Source: Tillus elongatus
Lineage: Eukaryota > Arthropoda > Insecta > Coleoptera > Cleridae
Direction: 5' to 3'
Length of the DNA stretch: 64,000 bases
Assembly (NCBI GenBank): GCA_964006375.1
Contig: OZ023266.1
Span: 69,960,891 to 70,024,890, forward strand
Shown in pieces: positions 21,591 through 38,790 of this stretch. Every line of letters starts with the position of its first letter. The first letter of the stretch is position 1. Below the pieces are notes generated by a model. The model was not told where the DNA came from. It did not search any database and worked only from the letters and a program-made list of their open reading frames with translations. Both the position numbers and the translations under genes were made by a program.

Positions 21591-22534
21591 ACTACCACCT
21601 GCTATAGATTGGATTGGATCAATGTCTACCCCTTTAAAAATAAGATTAATAAAGGGACTATCAATTGTCCAATAGTTATGTTTTTCGACATAGTAGGAGG
21701 ATACAAAATATTATCATTGTGCATCCAAGCCTATTGTCGGTGTTGTCCAAATGCGGATAACACCTATATTTTAATATTGCGTTTTGATATTTTAAATAAC
21801 AGTTATTAGAAATTTGTGTGACTTTGCTCAAAGATTTTCGAATACGATCAGTTACAGATTTATTTTAATGCTTATTTTGTACGAAATAGCAGTGAAATCG
21901 AAACTGTTGTCTTGAAGAAAATATTTAATTTTTTAAGGTGTTGTGTTGTAAACATAACTGCACAGTGAATCAACGGTATTACCAGTTGAACGTTAATTAT
22001 TCAATTTTATATTTAAGAATTAAATCGGTGAATAAATGGATAGATATGTATTTAATTAAAAAATAGGTTATATATACTTAAGACAAGAACTGAATAAATA
22101 ACTTAACCTAAAAAAATTTTTAGTCACCTGGTGGAGTTGCTCGTAGTGTACTAAAGTGCAAAAATAATTCAAAAAAGGCAACGAAATGTTGAGATAAACT
22201 TTCCTCCTTTCTTCTCCCAAAAGAGTAAAAATAAAAGTATTAGGTGAATTTGCAGGTAAGCTTTTGGAGGGTTTTGTCAAAAAAAATTAGGAATATCATT
22301 ATAGGCCCTCTTGGATACATAAGTCACAAGAAAAATTAAAAATTATTGTTCGTCTTTCTGATTTTCTGTATGAAAACGGACATGTCATAAAAAGGTTTTT
22401 ATTTTTTATCGTGTAAACGATCAAGATACGGAGAAATTTCAAGAGCCAAGAAACTTGTAGTTTTAGTTTCTTTATCTCAAAATAATATACAAATCATATT
22501 GCAGTCAGTGGCGTACATTTTTATGTCACTAAAT
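21591..22534. other. Unrecognised AT-rich spacer
   Basis: Only short frames; no known protein or repeat boundaries. It separates the LINE from MIME copy B. Confidence 0.4.
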
Positions 22535-23905
<1,371 letters not shown>

Positions 23906-24434
23906 AATTTTTATTTCTATTTCTAGACCAGGGTAAGTTTGGCTAGGTCGTAATATTTTAATCCCAAGAATCTACTGTCCCTCTCTGTACCACTACTTTT
24001 GGACCATTCTATGCCTAGTTTAACTCACTATATACTTGTGTATGTAGCCACCGGGTGTAATTTATTTGAACCATTGATGCTTATGGCTTAGATGTCAAAC
24101 ACTTTTATTCCAAAAGGGATTTAGAATAGGTTTTCTCTACGGCTTCGATTAACATTACCTGAAGCTCACTTGTTTTGTCCTTTCAACACAATTTCCGTGC
24201 ACATGTATTGATTTATGGCTCACATGTTCTACATCAAATTAATTTTGATTGCATGTGTTTCACTTAAGAATCATAAATAATAGCGTGAGTTGCAACTAAA
24301 GTGGTAACAGTCTGTAGATTCCCCGCTTATACCAAGCATGCAAACATTGATTATTTAGCAGGCAACAACTAACAAGCTAAAGCTTTTCTATGTAAGAAAA
24401 AATAATTAGAAAACTTAATAATTAGAAAACTTTA

Positions 24435-25850
24435 AAAAAGTTCGAGACGCAGCAAGTACATTATTGTAGTGAATTTTCATAAGAATTGTACACTATTAGT
24501 AAGGTATATTATAAAACATTCCTTAAATTTAAATGAATTTTGGAGATTTTGGTTTTAGATTTTGGTTTTAGAGGTCCCAGTGATTCCCAAGCGATTACTT
24601 AAAGAAATTTCTATTTTCTGTGGAACTAGAAAATTAAAATTTGGTACATATATGTAAATACTGCACGTCGCTTAAAAAAATTGTGTGACAAATTTCATTA
24701 AAGTTACAAGAGTTTTCTAAAAAAAAATTAATTATTTACAAACGGAATGCACCTGCCAAGTTATCAATATGGCAGCTATTTTTCCTTGCTTGGCTGGTTT
24801 TGTTTTAGTCAACTCAATCAAACTGGTTTTTGCAAACAAAATAACCAAAAAGGTGTTTTACTATGGCTCAAGAATGAAAAATATAGCTTAATGGGAAAAG
24901 GAATTACCGGATTTAAAATCTTTTTACGAAAATTCTCTACCACAACGTACTTGCTGCACCCAGACCCTCTGTATCGCTTATTTACTGTTGGTGTATGTGA
25001 GACTGACAAACAAGGCAACCGCAATTTAATTTTTTGAAAAATATTTTAAACAAATGAAATGAGGTAACAATTTAAACGTAAATTAAAAATCTTGGTACTC
25101 GGCTTCGTCACGGGGGTTCTCCTCCTTCTTCTACATGCCTACCACTACCCTCAATGCATAAACAAGAACAATATAAACAATAAAAATTTCTTCGAAACAA
25201 CCCCCAAGAAAGTTGCGGGACCTGCATAAGGGTGACCTACACAAGGGTTCTGGGCGAAGCAAACACAATTTTACCGAAATATAGCTGCAGAATGGGTAAA
25301 AGGTAGCTTACAGGGGTCCAACTAAGCCATTTTTTCGAAATTTTCGCTCAAATTTTCTTCTTATCTTCTCCGCCCAGCAACCCTATTCACTCATGGTCCT
25401 ATAACTTCCTTAGAGGCCGTTTGCAAGAAATTTTTCTTGTGGTATGTGCCAACAGAAAGGGTTATAAGCATATTTCTTAATTTTTTTTTCTAAAAGTCCC
25501 CAGTGTGCTAAACTGCAAATTTACCAAAAATTAAATTTTTATTTACAAAAGGAATGTACCTGCCAAATTATTAACGTAGCAGGTATTTTTCCTTATTAAT
25601 CGCTTGGATTATCCATTTTATTCAACTCAATCGAACCGGCGCCTGCAAACAAAATAACAAAAAGATTTTTCAAAAGAAATTTGTAGTTATTTTTCAAATC
25701 TAGTACCTACGCTGCCTTTATATGGGTTTTACTATGGATCAAAACTGAAGATTCTAGTTTAATGGGAAATTGATTTATCACTATGTGAAATATTTTTACA
25801 AAAATTCGCTACCATAACGCACTTGCTGCACCTAAACTCTTTTGAATACT
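24435..25850. repeat. Diverged MIME-related ends
   Basis: GAGACGCAGCAAGTACATTA and TAGTGAATTTTCAT at 24440-24483 face CGAAAATTCTCTACCAC and GTACTTGCTGCACCCAG at 24928-24965. A second right end ATTCGCTACCATAACGCACT with TGCTGCACC lies near 25804-25832. Between them are a Phe/Leu-rich frame (24747-25037) and AT-rich sequence. These are older family members lacking the (TA)n core. Confidence 0.6.
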
Positions 25851-26954
25851 TATTTACTACTAGTGGATCCATACTTTTTGAAAATGGAATAAATATAAAC
25901 AATACAAAATTTTTAATTTAAAATTTTAATAATCTACAATGTACATCTGAGTATATATAGAATTTAAACTGCTTTATGATATTATCTAGTTTCCTTTACT
26001 TCAAATGTTCCATAAAGAGTGAAGGCTAAGAGTGAAGAAAACCATAAGTACATAGGTACCCTAGGTATTATACTTATATTAGTTTGCAGCAGGTATATTT
26101 CTTCTTGAAATAATTTTCACTTTAGTAATAAAATACCTACATGCATTAACTAAGAACCTGAATCTGATGCACATAACAAGTTTCTTATTTGTTTGATTGG
26201 ATGCTCGAATCATAATCTACTACAGTCACAGTGGACGGCCAAAGGCATTTGTTAAAGTTATGTTGAAATTAAAAGTTGGGTTATTATTTACCTACTATTT
26301 GTATTTAACCTTAGAATATAGGTATTTGTTTTATACTCTGAGATTCTAAGGTATTAGGGGAGTCGATTTAGAGGTTATGCTCAGAACGTACACGTTTCTC
26401 TCATGATTCCTGTCAGGTAACAAATGACAAATAGTGGTGTTGTCAGATTAAACTTCAGAGATGAAGATGGCTTTTAAATGCCGTGAAAACAGAAAGCTTA
26501 ATATTTATACATAAAAAACGTAGTTCTAGATTTCTTTTTACCAAATTAAATCACTTACATTAAATTTTTTAATTATTTACATTTTTCTGATATCTACAGA
26601 TTCAGATTCACGGTTTTCGTAACTGGCAACCCCGCCGATTGTTTATTGTGACATACTTTCGTAGCCTCTCCATTTAAAACTTAACTTTGAGATTTTGTTT
26701 GCAATGGCAGCGGAAGTCTGATTTATCTGTCTGACCTTGTCTAACATTATAGGCATCCATTTAGAGGTAATTTCAGGTTATATCGTAGAATATTGATTTT
26801 TATTTAGTTAAAACTCAAGATCTACTGAACCAATTGAGTTCAAATTTGGTAGGTAGGACCACTTGTAAAATATCTACGAGCTTGTCAAGTTTTAGTTTAA
26901 TATTTTTAATAATTAAAAAGACATTGCGTTTTCAAGCAGTTTTCTGCATTTTTT
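25851..26954. other. Unrecognised AT-rich spacer
   Basis: No gene, known domain or clear repeat recognised. Confidence 0.4.
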
Positions 26955-27070
26955 TCTAAAACTATTTGATTGTCAAAACTGGCTAACGAACTCATCCAAG
27001 CTATTAACAAAATGAAGCGAACTGCCAAATTTGGTTTGGCAAGTGAAGTATTTTTCGAGTTATCGGTTGG

Positions 27071-27166
<96 letters not shown>

Positions 27167-27270
27167 TTTTTGACTGACCTTGGATTTGGGTTCTAGGGGC
27201 CCTAATTCGTCATCTGAAGAAATTTTCCAAAAGTCTCACCATCGATAACTCTCTATTAGTGAATTTTCTT
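26955..27270 (-). mobile_element. MIME repeat, partial copy around a (TA)n core
   Basis: On the plus strand GGCTAACGAACTCATCCAAG leads into the (TA)n tract at 27073-27165, then CCTTGGATTTGGGTTC, CCCTAATTCGTC and a hairpin TAGTGAATTTTCTT / ACATTCACAAAA. This is the reverse orientation of copies B and C. The distal half is missing or diverged. Confidence 0.65.
27073..27165. repeat. (TA)n microsatellite, ~93 bp
   Basis: Pure alternation inside the partial MIME copy. Confidence 0.95.
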
Positions 27271-27397
27271 AATGAACATTCACAAAAAATACGGTGCTTG
27301 TATTTAATTTTAAAAACTTATAGTAGTTTCTATACCTACATAAGAGATAATTATAATTTGGAGAACCCAATTCATTACGATACAGCATTTAGACCGC

Positions 27398-27430
27398 ACG
27401 ATCGTTTCGCTAACGAAGTTATCGTCTCAG
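27398..27430 (-). ncRNA. Hammerhead-like motif, PLE palindrome left arm (decayed)
   Basis: The minus strand reads CTGAGA-C-GATAAC-TTC-GTTAGC-GAAAC-GATCGTG. The first box has lost bases (CTGAGA), while helix II, GAAAC and the short helix III ACGATCGT persist. Confidence 0.5.
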
Positions 27431-27717
27431 AGTGATGAATAAACTAAGTGAATAAAGACTAGAACTACTATTTATATGTTAGTTGCCAAGCAGTTGCTAA
27501 CAGCGTCCTCTAGAAAGGTATACAGATAGACCCCCACTGCTGAGGCTTAAATATCCCTGTAATTTAAATTGCATACCTACCGTTGCAATACTGTGTGTCG
27601 GTATAAAATATTCCTTCTAAGAAGGACACTCTCGTTATTAAGATAATAGTTCGAACAATGGTCTACATAGAACCGGACATACTCTATTCACCGCAACATT
27701 TTTGTTCAAATTTATAA

Positions 27718-27720
<3 letters not shown>

Positions 27721-27808
<88 letters not shown>
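27721..27808. repeat. (TA)n microsatellite, 88 bp
   Basis: Left-arm array of the PLE palindrome, mirror partner of 28104-28205. Confidence 0.95.
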
Positions 27809-27809
<1 letters not shown>

Positions 27810-27953
27810 TTTCGTAAGCATCTAGCTGACGCGACTGTCTAACATTTTTGATTAGCTTATCCCAAATATGCTGAGCAATACATTATTTATCAATAGTGCC
27901 ATATTTCAATTGCGCTAAATGTTCTTTAAACCTAGTTTCATTGGTTCTTTTAG
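27809..27953 (-). pseudogene. PLE GIY-YIG C-terminus, left arm
   Basis: The minus strand gives TKRTNETRFKEHLAQLKYGT, IDK, stop, [20 protein letters not shown] and DAYES, and then runs into (TA)n. It is homologous to the fragment at 3583-3872. The H-I-W-D-(S)-N-H-H turn has been shortened. Confidence 0.72.
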
Positions 27954-27961
27954 TTTTTAGT

Positions 27962-28105
27962 ATTTAGCGCAACTGAGATATGGCACTATTGATAAATCAA
28001 TAATTGCTCAGCATATTTAGGATAATAATCATCATGGAAATAAAGAAAATTAAGAAAGTTAGTAAAAATGTCAGACAGTCGCGTCAGCTAGATGCTTCCG
28101 AGAAT
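27962..28105 (+). pseudogene. PLE GIY-YIG C-terminus, right arm
   Basis: The plus strand repeats the same segment in the opposite direction: RNLRYGTIDKS-like, ...QHI, and [18 protein letters not shown] leading into (TA)n. The two arms differ by small indels, so they have evolved separately for some time. Confidence 0.65.
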
Positions 28106-28111
28106 ATATAC

Positions 28112-28205
<94 letters not shown>
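28104..28205. repeat. (TA)n microsatellite, ~100 bp
   Basis: Right-arm array of the PLE palindrome. The frame 28004-28219 ends in its Ile-Tyr artefact. Confidence 0.95.
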
Positions 28206-28207
<2 letters not shown>

Positions 28208-28486
28208 TTAGAAATTTGAACAAACATGTTTCGCTGAATAGAGTAGGTCCAGTTCTATGTGGTCTATTGTTTGAAATGTTATCTCGATAACCAGCGTGCC
28301 CTTCTTAGAAGGAATATTTGATAACCACACAGTATTAAAAAGGCAGGTATGCAGTTTTAATTACAAGGATTTAAGACACAATGGGGGTCTGTCTGGATAT
28401 TATCCTAGAGGACGCTGCTAAAACTGATTGGCAACTAACATATAAATAGTAATTCTAGTCTTTATTCACTTAGTTTATTCATTTCT

Positions 28487-28521
28487 CTGATTACGCTAAC
28501 TTTGTTAGCGAAACGATCGTC
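28487..28521 (+). ncRNA. Hammerhead-like motif, PLE palindrome right arm
   Basis: CTGATTA-C-GCTAAC-TTT-GTTAGC-GAAAC-GATCGTC. Helix II is a perfect 6-bp stem and the cleavage triplet is GTC. The first box has one change (G8 to T), expected to abolish activity. Confidence 0.55.
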
Positions 28522-28590
28522 AAGTGAAAAACTGTATTGTGATGAATTAGGTTCTCCAAATTCGGCTTATCAGTGCTCATTACAGCTTCC

Positions 28591-29149
28591 AATCTTTACG
28601 CATTGACATTGACAGGTTTTTAGAAATAGTGATGGAAACAAACTCGTTTAAATATATGTGAATGAAAAAAGTATAAAGAACGAAAAACTTGCAAATATTA
28701 AGTAATAAGACGCTAGGCTTAGATTTCGATTGCTCTACTTACCCTGTATATGAATAGGGGTAATCAGACAAAGTGCAACTTATGCAAGTCTGAGTACGCT
28801 GGATTTCTCTTTTTTATGCATAGGCACATTATTGAGGAGGTGAGTTATAAGTCTGGGCTTTTATAAGTATGTAATTAGAAAACTTCGAATAGGTTTCTGC
28901 ATGGAAGAAACTCTGTAATTGTAAGTGCCAGCGTATGCATATTGTAGAAAGTGAACCTCAGAGGAATATAGTATACACTACTATACCGTCAATTTCCCCG
29001 GAGAAGACTACTAGTAGACTCGGGATATTGTATTATTGTACTGAAGCCCTGTAGGTTATCTAATAGATTATTATTTAGACAAGAACGGAAACTGGCAAAA
29101 ATACTAAAATTATGGCAAAATTAAAAATACTCGGGACAAAGTATATGCA
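28591..29149. other. Unrecognised spacer
   Basis: No gene recognised. A weak MIME-like end (GCACTATGGTGGCGAAATTT) lies at its right edge. Confidence 0.35.
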
Positions 29150-29229
29150 CTATGGTGGCGAAATTTCATACGTTTTGTAATACATCTTACAGACACTTTT
29201 TTTATCTGCTGAGATTTTTAAAAATTACG

Positions 29230-30793
29230 AATCCTGTATTATTTTACATCATAGAGTTAAATTTATTAAGAATTACTGATCCGGTTGCTCCGCAAACTTT
29301 TTTACAATCAGACTCAAATTGATTTATCAAAGCAACTGACTCTGCTAAAGAGACACATGTATTTTCTAATTTTTATAATGTGAAAAATACAAAAGAATAA
29401 TTGGTGTTTATACATATTAAATTTTTCTTTAAGGCTGGATTTTTAAGAATATTTTTTGAGTTTATGGGAGCAGTGGAAGAAGAGTCGTTCAGAGCGTTAA
29501 TGACGCTTTCAATTACATCGTTATTGTCAGCATAAAATACAGCTGCATCAAGCCATGCACCCCAACGAGATATAACAGGTTGTGGAGGCAAAGGAAGATT
29601 TGGAGCGTGCTCTTCGTAAAATTGAATGCGTATTGGAGCTTTAAAAAATAATGTTTTTAATATAGTTCATAAGATCATTTACTAAAGAAAACTGCTCTCT
29701 TATACACTCTGCTAATCTATTAATGCCACGAGCCAAACAAGTTACATGTAATACGTTGGAATAAAACATTTTAATTTTTTTCCGGCTTTAAGCATGTGAG
29801 GTGCGGCATCGGATAAAAGTAAGATGAATTTTTCTGAAGGAACAACATCAGGCAAGAAAAAATTTGTCGGAGTGTCTGAAACAAATCTGGTTATAGTTAA
29901 ATTATTGTCTCTTTCCAGTTTTTTGACGCAAAAAGATAGGATCTGCCTGGACTCTCTTCTCCTAACACGCCAATTAATGCATGGGCGATATATCCACTGC
30001 ACGAATCTGTACTTTCATCTACCACAACATACAAATAATTTGGATTGATAGCATTTCTTATATTCAGTAATGTTTCTTTAAAAATGGTGTCGACGCATCC
30101 TTTACGCAAGGTTGACTCGTCAGGGATATTATGATTGCAGTACTTTCCTAGAAATTGCTTTAGCTTTGGATAATTTAATGTTTTCAGAGGTAAATTGCTG
30201 CCAATCATCGCCTTGTCTGGTCGGTTTGTTTTGGTTTCTGTTGAAGGCAAGTTTTTAAGATTTGCTGTGATGTTGCACCTTCTTCAATTTTCCATTGAGA
30301 ATATGCTTTGCGATTTTGATATGCTGACCCACAACGAATTTCTGTCGGAATGAACGTGTCGTGACCAAAAAAAAACAACAAAAATTTAAAATTTCTTTTT
30401 TGAAATTTTTTTTAAAAGAAAGATATGGTTACGCTGGGCAAAAATTAGAAGCATTCAAACCTCAAATCACAGCAATGGACAAACAGCGATACAAATAAAA
30501 TTTCGCATTTGAAATGGAGGACAGTTAAAAGCCGAATATCTGAAAAATTTGTTTGATACTTTATTGTGAAAATTAAAATTTTATTATTGGTGTAACTATC
30601 AAATTTTATTTTTGGTGTTTGTGGTATATAAATTTTATGCATGCGTTTGCTTTCAAATAAATAAAAAACATATGTAGTAAAAAAAACAAGTACTTACAAT
30701 TTTTGAACACAGAGTACAAAAAAGTTGGTCTCCATCCCATGTACATTCTAGGTAATTCTTTATCCATAACGTATTAAATTTTGTCTTCGGCAT
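29230..30793 (-). pseudogene. BED-finger hAT-type transposase-derived gene, with apparent intron, broken
   Basis: Exon-like start at 30793-30698 (96 nt): MPKTKFNTLWIKNYLECTWD, then GDQLFCTLCSKI, a BED-like zinc finger beginning with a CxxC pair. It ends exactly at a consensus donor GTAAGT. The frame resumes near 30350 with CGSAYQNRKAYSQWKIEEGA. Then follow LNYPKLKQFLGKYCN, YLYVVVDESTDSCSGYIA (catalytic Asp), VVPSEKFILLLSDAAPHM (second Asp), LHVTCLARGINRLAECIR, PPQPVISRWGAWLDAAVFYA and NPALKKNLICINTNYSF. The order matches the CGGBP1-like/hAT-related proteins common in aphids and other insects. Several frameshifts and stops, and no AG at the expected acceptor, indicate a pseudogene. TIRs were not found. 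Confidence 0.72.
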
Positions 30794-31288
30794 TTTAATT
30801 GACAACACTTTTTTTCACTTTCGCCACTTCCAAAAATATGTTGCGCCCGAGAATTTTTAGCGCTCTTGCTAAGATGAACTGAGTGGTACTAAATAATATG
30901 TACTAAACTGCCAGTCATTCTGGCATTTGGAACTCAATCTTTCTTATTTTTATCTCGAATCATGGTAATTAATTAGAATCACCTGGGTTTTTTCGATTCC
31001 AGTTACTTAATATAATAAGCTATTTACCATCGTCTACGATTCTACGAATTAAGTGTTAAGATGCATGAACTGCACTGGCCGTCTTTATATTTTCTGGTCT
31101 AAGTAAATATAATAAACCAGACATTATAGCTTTATATCCTTTGGGTTTGACATGAATTGAAAATTTGTGAGAAAAAATGCAAAACTTGCTGCTTGATTGA
31201 CAAAAATACATGTTCTACGAAAAATGCAAAAAATGCAAGAAAAAGCAAATTGCATTTTTTCCGTGCCTTAATAATAAGAGAAGGTGAT
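30794..31288. other. Unrecognised spacer upstream of the BED-type pseudogene
   Basis: No supported gene. GTTGCGCCCGAGAATTTTTA and a CCAG...CTGG dyad near 30912-30927 could be remnants of a transposon end, but no matching left end was seen. Confidence 0.35.
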
Positions 31289-31401
31289 GCGCTAGATACG
31301 TATCTCGACAGCGAAGTTGTCTTTATTTGTAGCCGTTGCTAAAATGTTCAGCGACAGCCATTGATGAAGACAACTTCGTTGTTGATATATGTATCTAGCG
31401 C
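31289..31401. repeat. 113-bp imperfect inverted repeat
   Basis: GCGCTAGATACGTATCTC at the left is mirrored by ATATATGTATCTAGCGC at the right, and CGAAGTTGTCTTTAT by GAAGACAACTTCGTTG. The loop of roughly 35 bp contains GCCGTTGCTAAAATGTTCAG. Confidence 0.7.
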
Positions 31402-31925
31402 ATAACTCCCTGTTATTATTTTTGTGTTTTTTTGGGGTGATTCTGCTTTTTGTTCCAACTGTAATGCTATGGTTCAGTTTTATAATTGTTTCCACCCTGT
31501 AGGTGCGGTCTATTTTAGTTTTAATCTGGTTAGCTTGGAAGAAGTACATAATGTTCCTTTTAATTTGTCTAGTACTGGTGGCGATATTGGCATGTTGCGA
31601 TTGTCTGGGTTCTTTCATAGTCAAGTAAACAACACATCTATCAAGTCCTTGTCTTAAAAGTACCGATTTTTTCCCATTTGTAACATAACTTTTTATTGGA
31701 ATACCAGGCGGCCTCCGAAGCAGGTACAATACTGCTTATGTTTTGAAAAATATATTAGACGACGTGGCGAAATATATTGATAACAAGGGAATAGTTGTCC
31801 TAATTTTATTAGAGAATCTTAGGTAATTGATATTATTCATCATGAACTTATAGGTTTTCAATGTCATCTCTAAGTTTGATAGGGACATACTGGAATGGTA
31901 TATTTCAAAGTTGTTGTTGACAACA
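31402..31925 (-). other. Open minus-strand frame of unknown origin
   Basis: A 145-codon frame (31292-31729, minus) with KSVLLRQGLDRCVVYLTMKE and a basic middle part is open but matches no family I recognise. Part of it runs through the inverted repeat. It may be retroelement-derived; I make no function call. Confidence 0.25.
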
Positions 31926-31929
31926 TTAT

Positions 31930-32215
31930 ATCATTATGCCAACCTGCTCCTGAAGGTGTCCCTCAAGAATCAATATACTTAGTCCCCTTTTGTTCACTTT
32001 TGTTCATCGTGTGAAACCTCTTGCGTCTGTTCAACACTGTTCCATTTGATGTTATGCTGATGTCGCTTAGTTCTATTTAAACTTAACACTATGAATTGCT
32101 GAATATCTTAATAATGCAGATCTTAGATGAGTATGCTTTGGTCTCAGCAGCATCATAAATTAAATGCTAGAAGGTCGTTCGTGCTTTGTTTTCTTGTAGA
32201 TTAGCAGACTTAATT
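31930..32215 (+). pseudogene. LINE reverse transcriptase scrap (motifs B and C)
   Basis: With frameshifts the plus strand gives PAPEGVPQES (motif B), a LSPLLFTF-like stretch, then CYADVA, stop, FYLNL (degenerate Y-A-D-D) and WSQQHHKLNARRSFVLCF (the L-N-x-x-K-S region). Spacing fits a non-LTR RT palm. It is too decayed to assign to a clade. It ends just before a (TA)n array. Confidence 0.6.
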
Positions 32216-32278
32216 ATAACCCAGATTTACAAGCGGATGACGTAAAATAACCTCCTGCAAAACCGCAAAGAGCTTTGA

Positions 32279-32939
<661 letters not shown>

Positions 32940-33990
32940 CGGACTTTCAGAGCTTTTTTAAACCCGAGCAATGAGCCACTGAACATATCGATGGCCGAGA
33001 ACTCATTACCCACTCTCAACATTCTTGACAGAGGTGAATTTAGAGCAGCGTAAGTTCTGCTAAAGGGCAAGGAAAAAGGTTCAGCCGCCCGAGAACTCAT
33101 TACCCACTCTCAACATTCTTGACAGAGGAGAATTAAGAGCAGCGTAAGTTCTGCTAAAGGGCAAGGAAAAAGGTTCAGCCACCCTGAGAAGTCGGTTTGG
33201 AACATTAAAACCTATCTGGCTAAGAAGTTCTAGAGAGTCTATTAAACCGTTTACTATTTTAAAAAGGAAACGGCAATCTGAGACAAGCCGTCCTTCTTCC
33301 AATAATAGAATTTCAAAAAAGCGTCGCATAATTTTGTAATTATTATTAAAATCTAACTTAAGTTTGAAGCACAAAAATCTTAAAAATCTATTGTGTTTCT
33401 TTTCTAGGCGCTCCTTATAAATAAGATACTGGAAATTCCACACAGAAGACGCAAATTTTAATTTTCTGGCAACATACGCGTTGCATATTGAGATAGAACA
33501 TGTTTTATTGTGAAAAACTGCACCTTGCGCATGATAAGCCTCAGCATCCGATAACTGTCAGTAGCAAAATTGTCAACATGTCTGCAGAAGAGTAGCTTGC
33601 TGTCAAAGGTAACGCCTAGATCTTCTACGTAAGTGACCCATGTCATAATATTATTATCTAAGAGATACGGAAACTCTTGCCATAGTTACCCACGAGTAAA
33701 AGTTATAACACTACACTTATCTAAACTAAGGTAAAGCTGATTTGTACTACAATAATTAGTCAAGTTGTTAAGGTCGGCCTGTAAACGCAAACAGTCTTGT
33801 TTACAATTAATAGGAATAAATAATTTGAGGTCAGCGGCATACATACAAAATTTACAGAATTGAAAACAAGGATTTATATCATTAATTTATACCAGAAATA
33901 ATATTGGCGCAAGATAGGATCCTTAAGGTACACCTGATGGTAATTCATAAGGGATAGATTCATAACCTAATACGGATATAAACTGATATC
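32940..33990 (-). pseudogene. LINE reverse transcriptase, C-terminal half, inactive
   Basis: Minus strand: PSGVP, stop, GSYLAPILF (motif B), CKFCMYAADLKLFIPIN (motif C, Y-A-A-D where relatives have Y-A-D-D), LYLSLDKCSVITFTRG, YVEDLGVTFDSKLLFCRHVD, NRFLRFLCFKLKL, LLLEEGRLVSDCRFLFKIVN and GFNVPNRLLRVAEPFSLPFS, ending SRMLRVGNEFSGG. This is the common arthropod Jockey-like C-terminal region. Stops, and Ala for the first catalytic Asp of motif C, make it inactive. Upstream endonuclease is not present on the 34-kb side. Confidence 0.8.
32996..33183. repeat. 94-bp tandem duplication inside the LINE
   Basis: CGAGAACTCATTACCCACTC begins at 32996 and again at 33090. The two 94-bp units differ at a few positions (GGTGAATTTAGAGC versus GGAGAATTAAGAGC). 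The duplication falls at the C-terminus of the RT frame. Confidence 0.9.
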
Positions 33991-34194
33991 TATTTCTTAT
34001 ATACGACCAATAATATGATTATTTATCGTCAATTTAAAAAAGTAGACAGTCGTATATTGCTGTCTTCACACATAATGTGACTCTGTGTTCCACACCAACG
34101 TACCTTGGAAATAAGTTAGTAAGAAACGTTTCGCACACAGTGTTAAGCTAAGACATTCTAGAACAATCGCGATTCCCAGGCACTTGTCACCTTT
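33991..34194. other. Spacer
   Basis: No gene recognised between the LINE fragment and MIME copy C. Confidence 0.35.
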
Positions 34195-35642
<1,448 letters not shown>

Positions 35643-35885
35643 GTTTTTTAGAGACATTTTACTTGTAGCGCTGTGAAATTGTACAATTATTTGTAACTCT
35701 GATAAAGGCCTTGAGTCTTGAGCTATTTAGATATCAATTTGTTACCGCAATCTAACATTTTACCAACTTATACTTTCTGGATTGAGTGCGCTAGATTGTT
35801 TTTGTTATTACATTGTCCATGGTGTTTATTCAGCCAAGCATCTAAACCGACTGGCCTTGGTTGTTTATACATTTACAGGCTGAGT
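35643..35885. other. Spacer between two MIME copies
   Basis: The 61-codon frame at 35718-35903 resembles nothing I know. Confidence 0.35.
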
Positions 35886-36015
35886 GTTAGTGAATTTTCT
35901 TAGAAAAAATTCACTAATGAGGAGATCTCGACTTTTAAATTTTGAAAAAATTTCTTCAAATGAGCGCGATCTAGGACCCCTAGAACCCATATCCGGGGTC
36001 AGTTTCAATTTTTAT

Positions 36016-38247
<2,232 letters not shown>

Positions 38248-38340
<93 letters not shown>
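38248..38340. repeat. (TA)n then (TG)n microsatellite, right of the nested insertion
   Basis: Right half of the MIME copy D core; the last 14 bases are GT repeats. Confidence 0.93.
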
Positions 38341-38342
<2 letters not shown>

Positions 38343-38344
38343 CA

Positions 38345-38790
38345 CACCGATAACTCAAAAAATAATGGGCCGATTTTGATAAAATTTGGCATGTACCTTT
38401 CTTTTGTAAATGGCTTGGATAAGTTCGTTAGTCAGGAAAATCGGACGAGGTTTTCCGGGAAAATTTTGAGTTTTCATTCGAAAAAAATTCTTATCTCAAA
38501 AAGTAATAAGCCGATTTTAATAAAATTTGGCACGTACCTTTCTATTTGAAATGGCTTTGACAAGTTTGTTAGTCAAGAAAATCGAACAAGGTTTTCCGGG
38601 AAAATTTTGAGTTTTCATTTGAAAAAAATTTTTATCTCAAAGAATAATAGGCCGATTTTGATAAAATTTGCCACGTACCTTCCTTTTGTAAATGGCTTTG
38701 ACAAGTTCGTTAATCAGAAAAATTGGACGAGGTTTTCCGGGAAAATTTTGAGTTTTCATTTGAAAAAAAATTTTATCTTAAAAAATAAAA
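38345..38790. repeat. Three ~145-bp internal tandem units of MIME copy D
   Basis: Each unit reads CTCAAAAAATAATGGGCCG-like, TTTTGATAAAATTTGGCA, TACCTTTCTTTTG, AATGGCTTGGATAAGTTCG, TTAGTCAGGAAAATCGGAC and TTTTCCGGGAAAATTTTGAG, and then restarts (about 38346, 38490 and 38636). Shorter versions occur in the copies at 46.1 and 54.7 kb, so tandem growth is part of this family's variation. Confidence 0.8.

Larger units (their letters stand above)
27340..28590. mobile_element. 1.2-kb palindrome of two facing Penelope-like 3' ends
   Basis: Both arms hold, from outside in: the PLE tail (TTGGAGAACCCAATTCA left, GAATTAGGTTCTCCAA right), a hammerhead-like motif, a ~250-bp UTR with TTATTCACTTAGTTTATTCA, a (TA)n array, and the GIY-YIG C-terminal coding segment. 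The dyad centre is near 27955, where ...AAAGAACC... meets its complement. Both (TA)n arrays sit at the same place in the protein, right after the D-A-Y-E/S-E-N codons, so the array predates the inverted duplication. Head-to-head partial copies are a known habit of Penelope elements. Confidence 0.8.
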
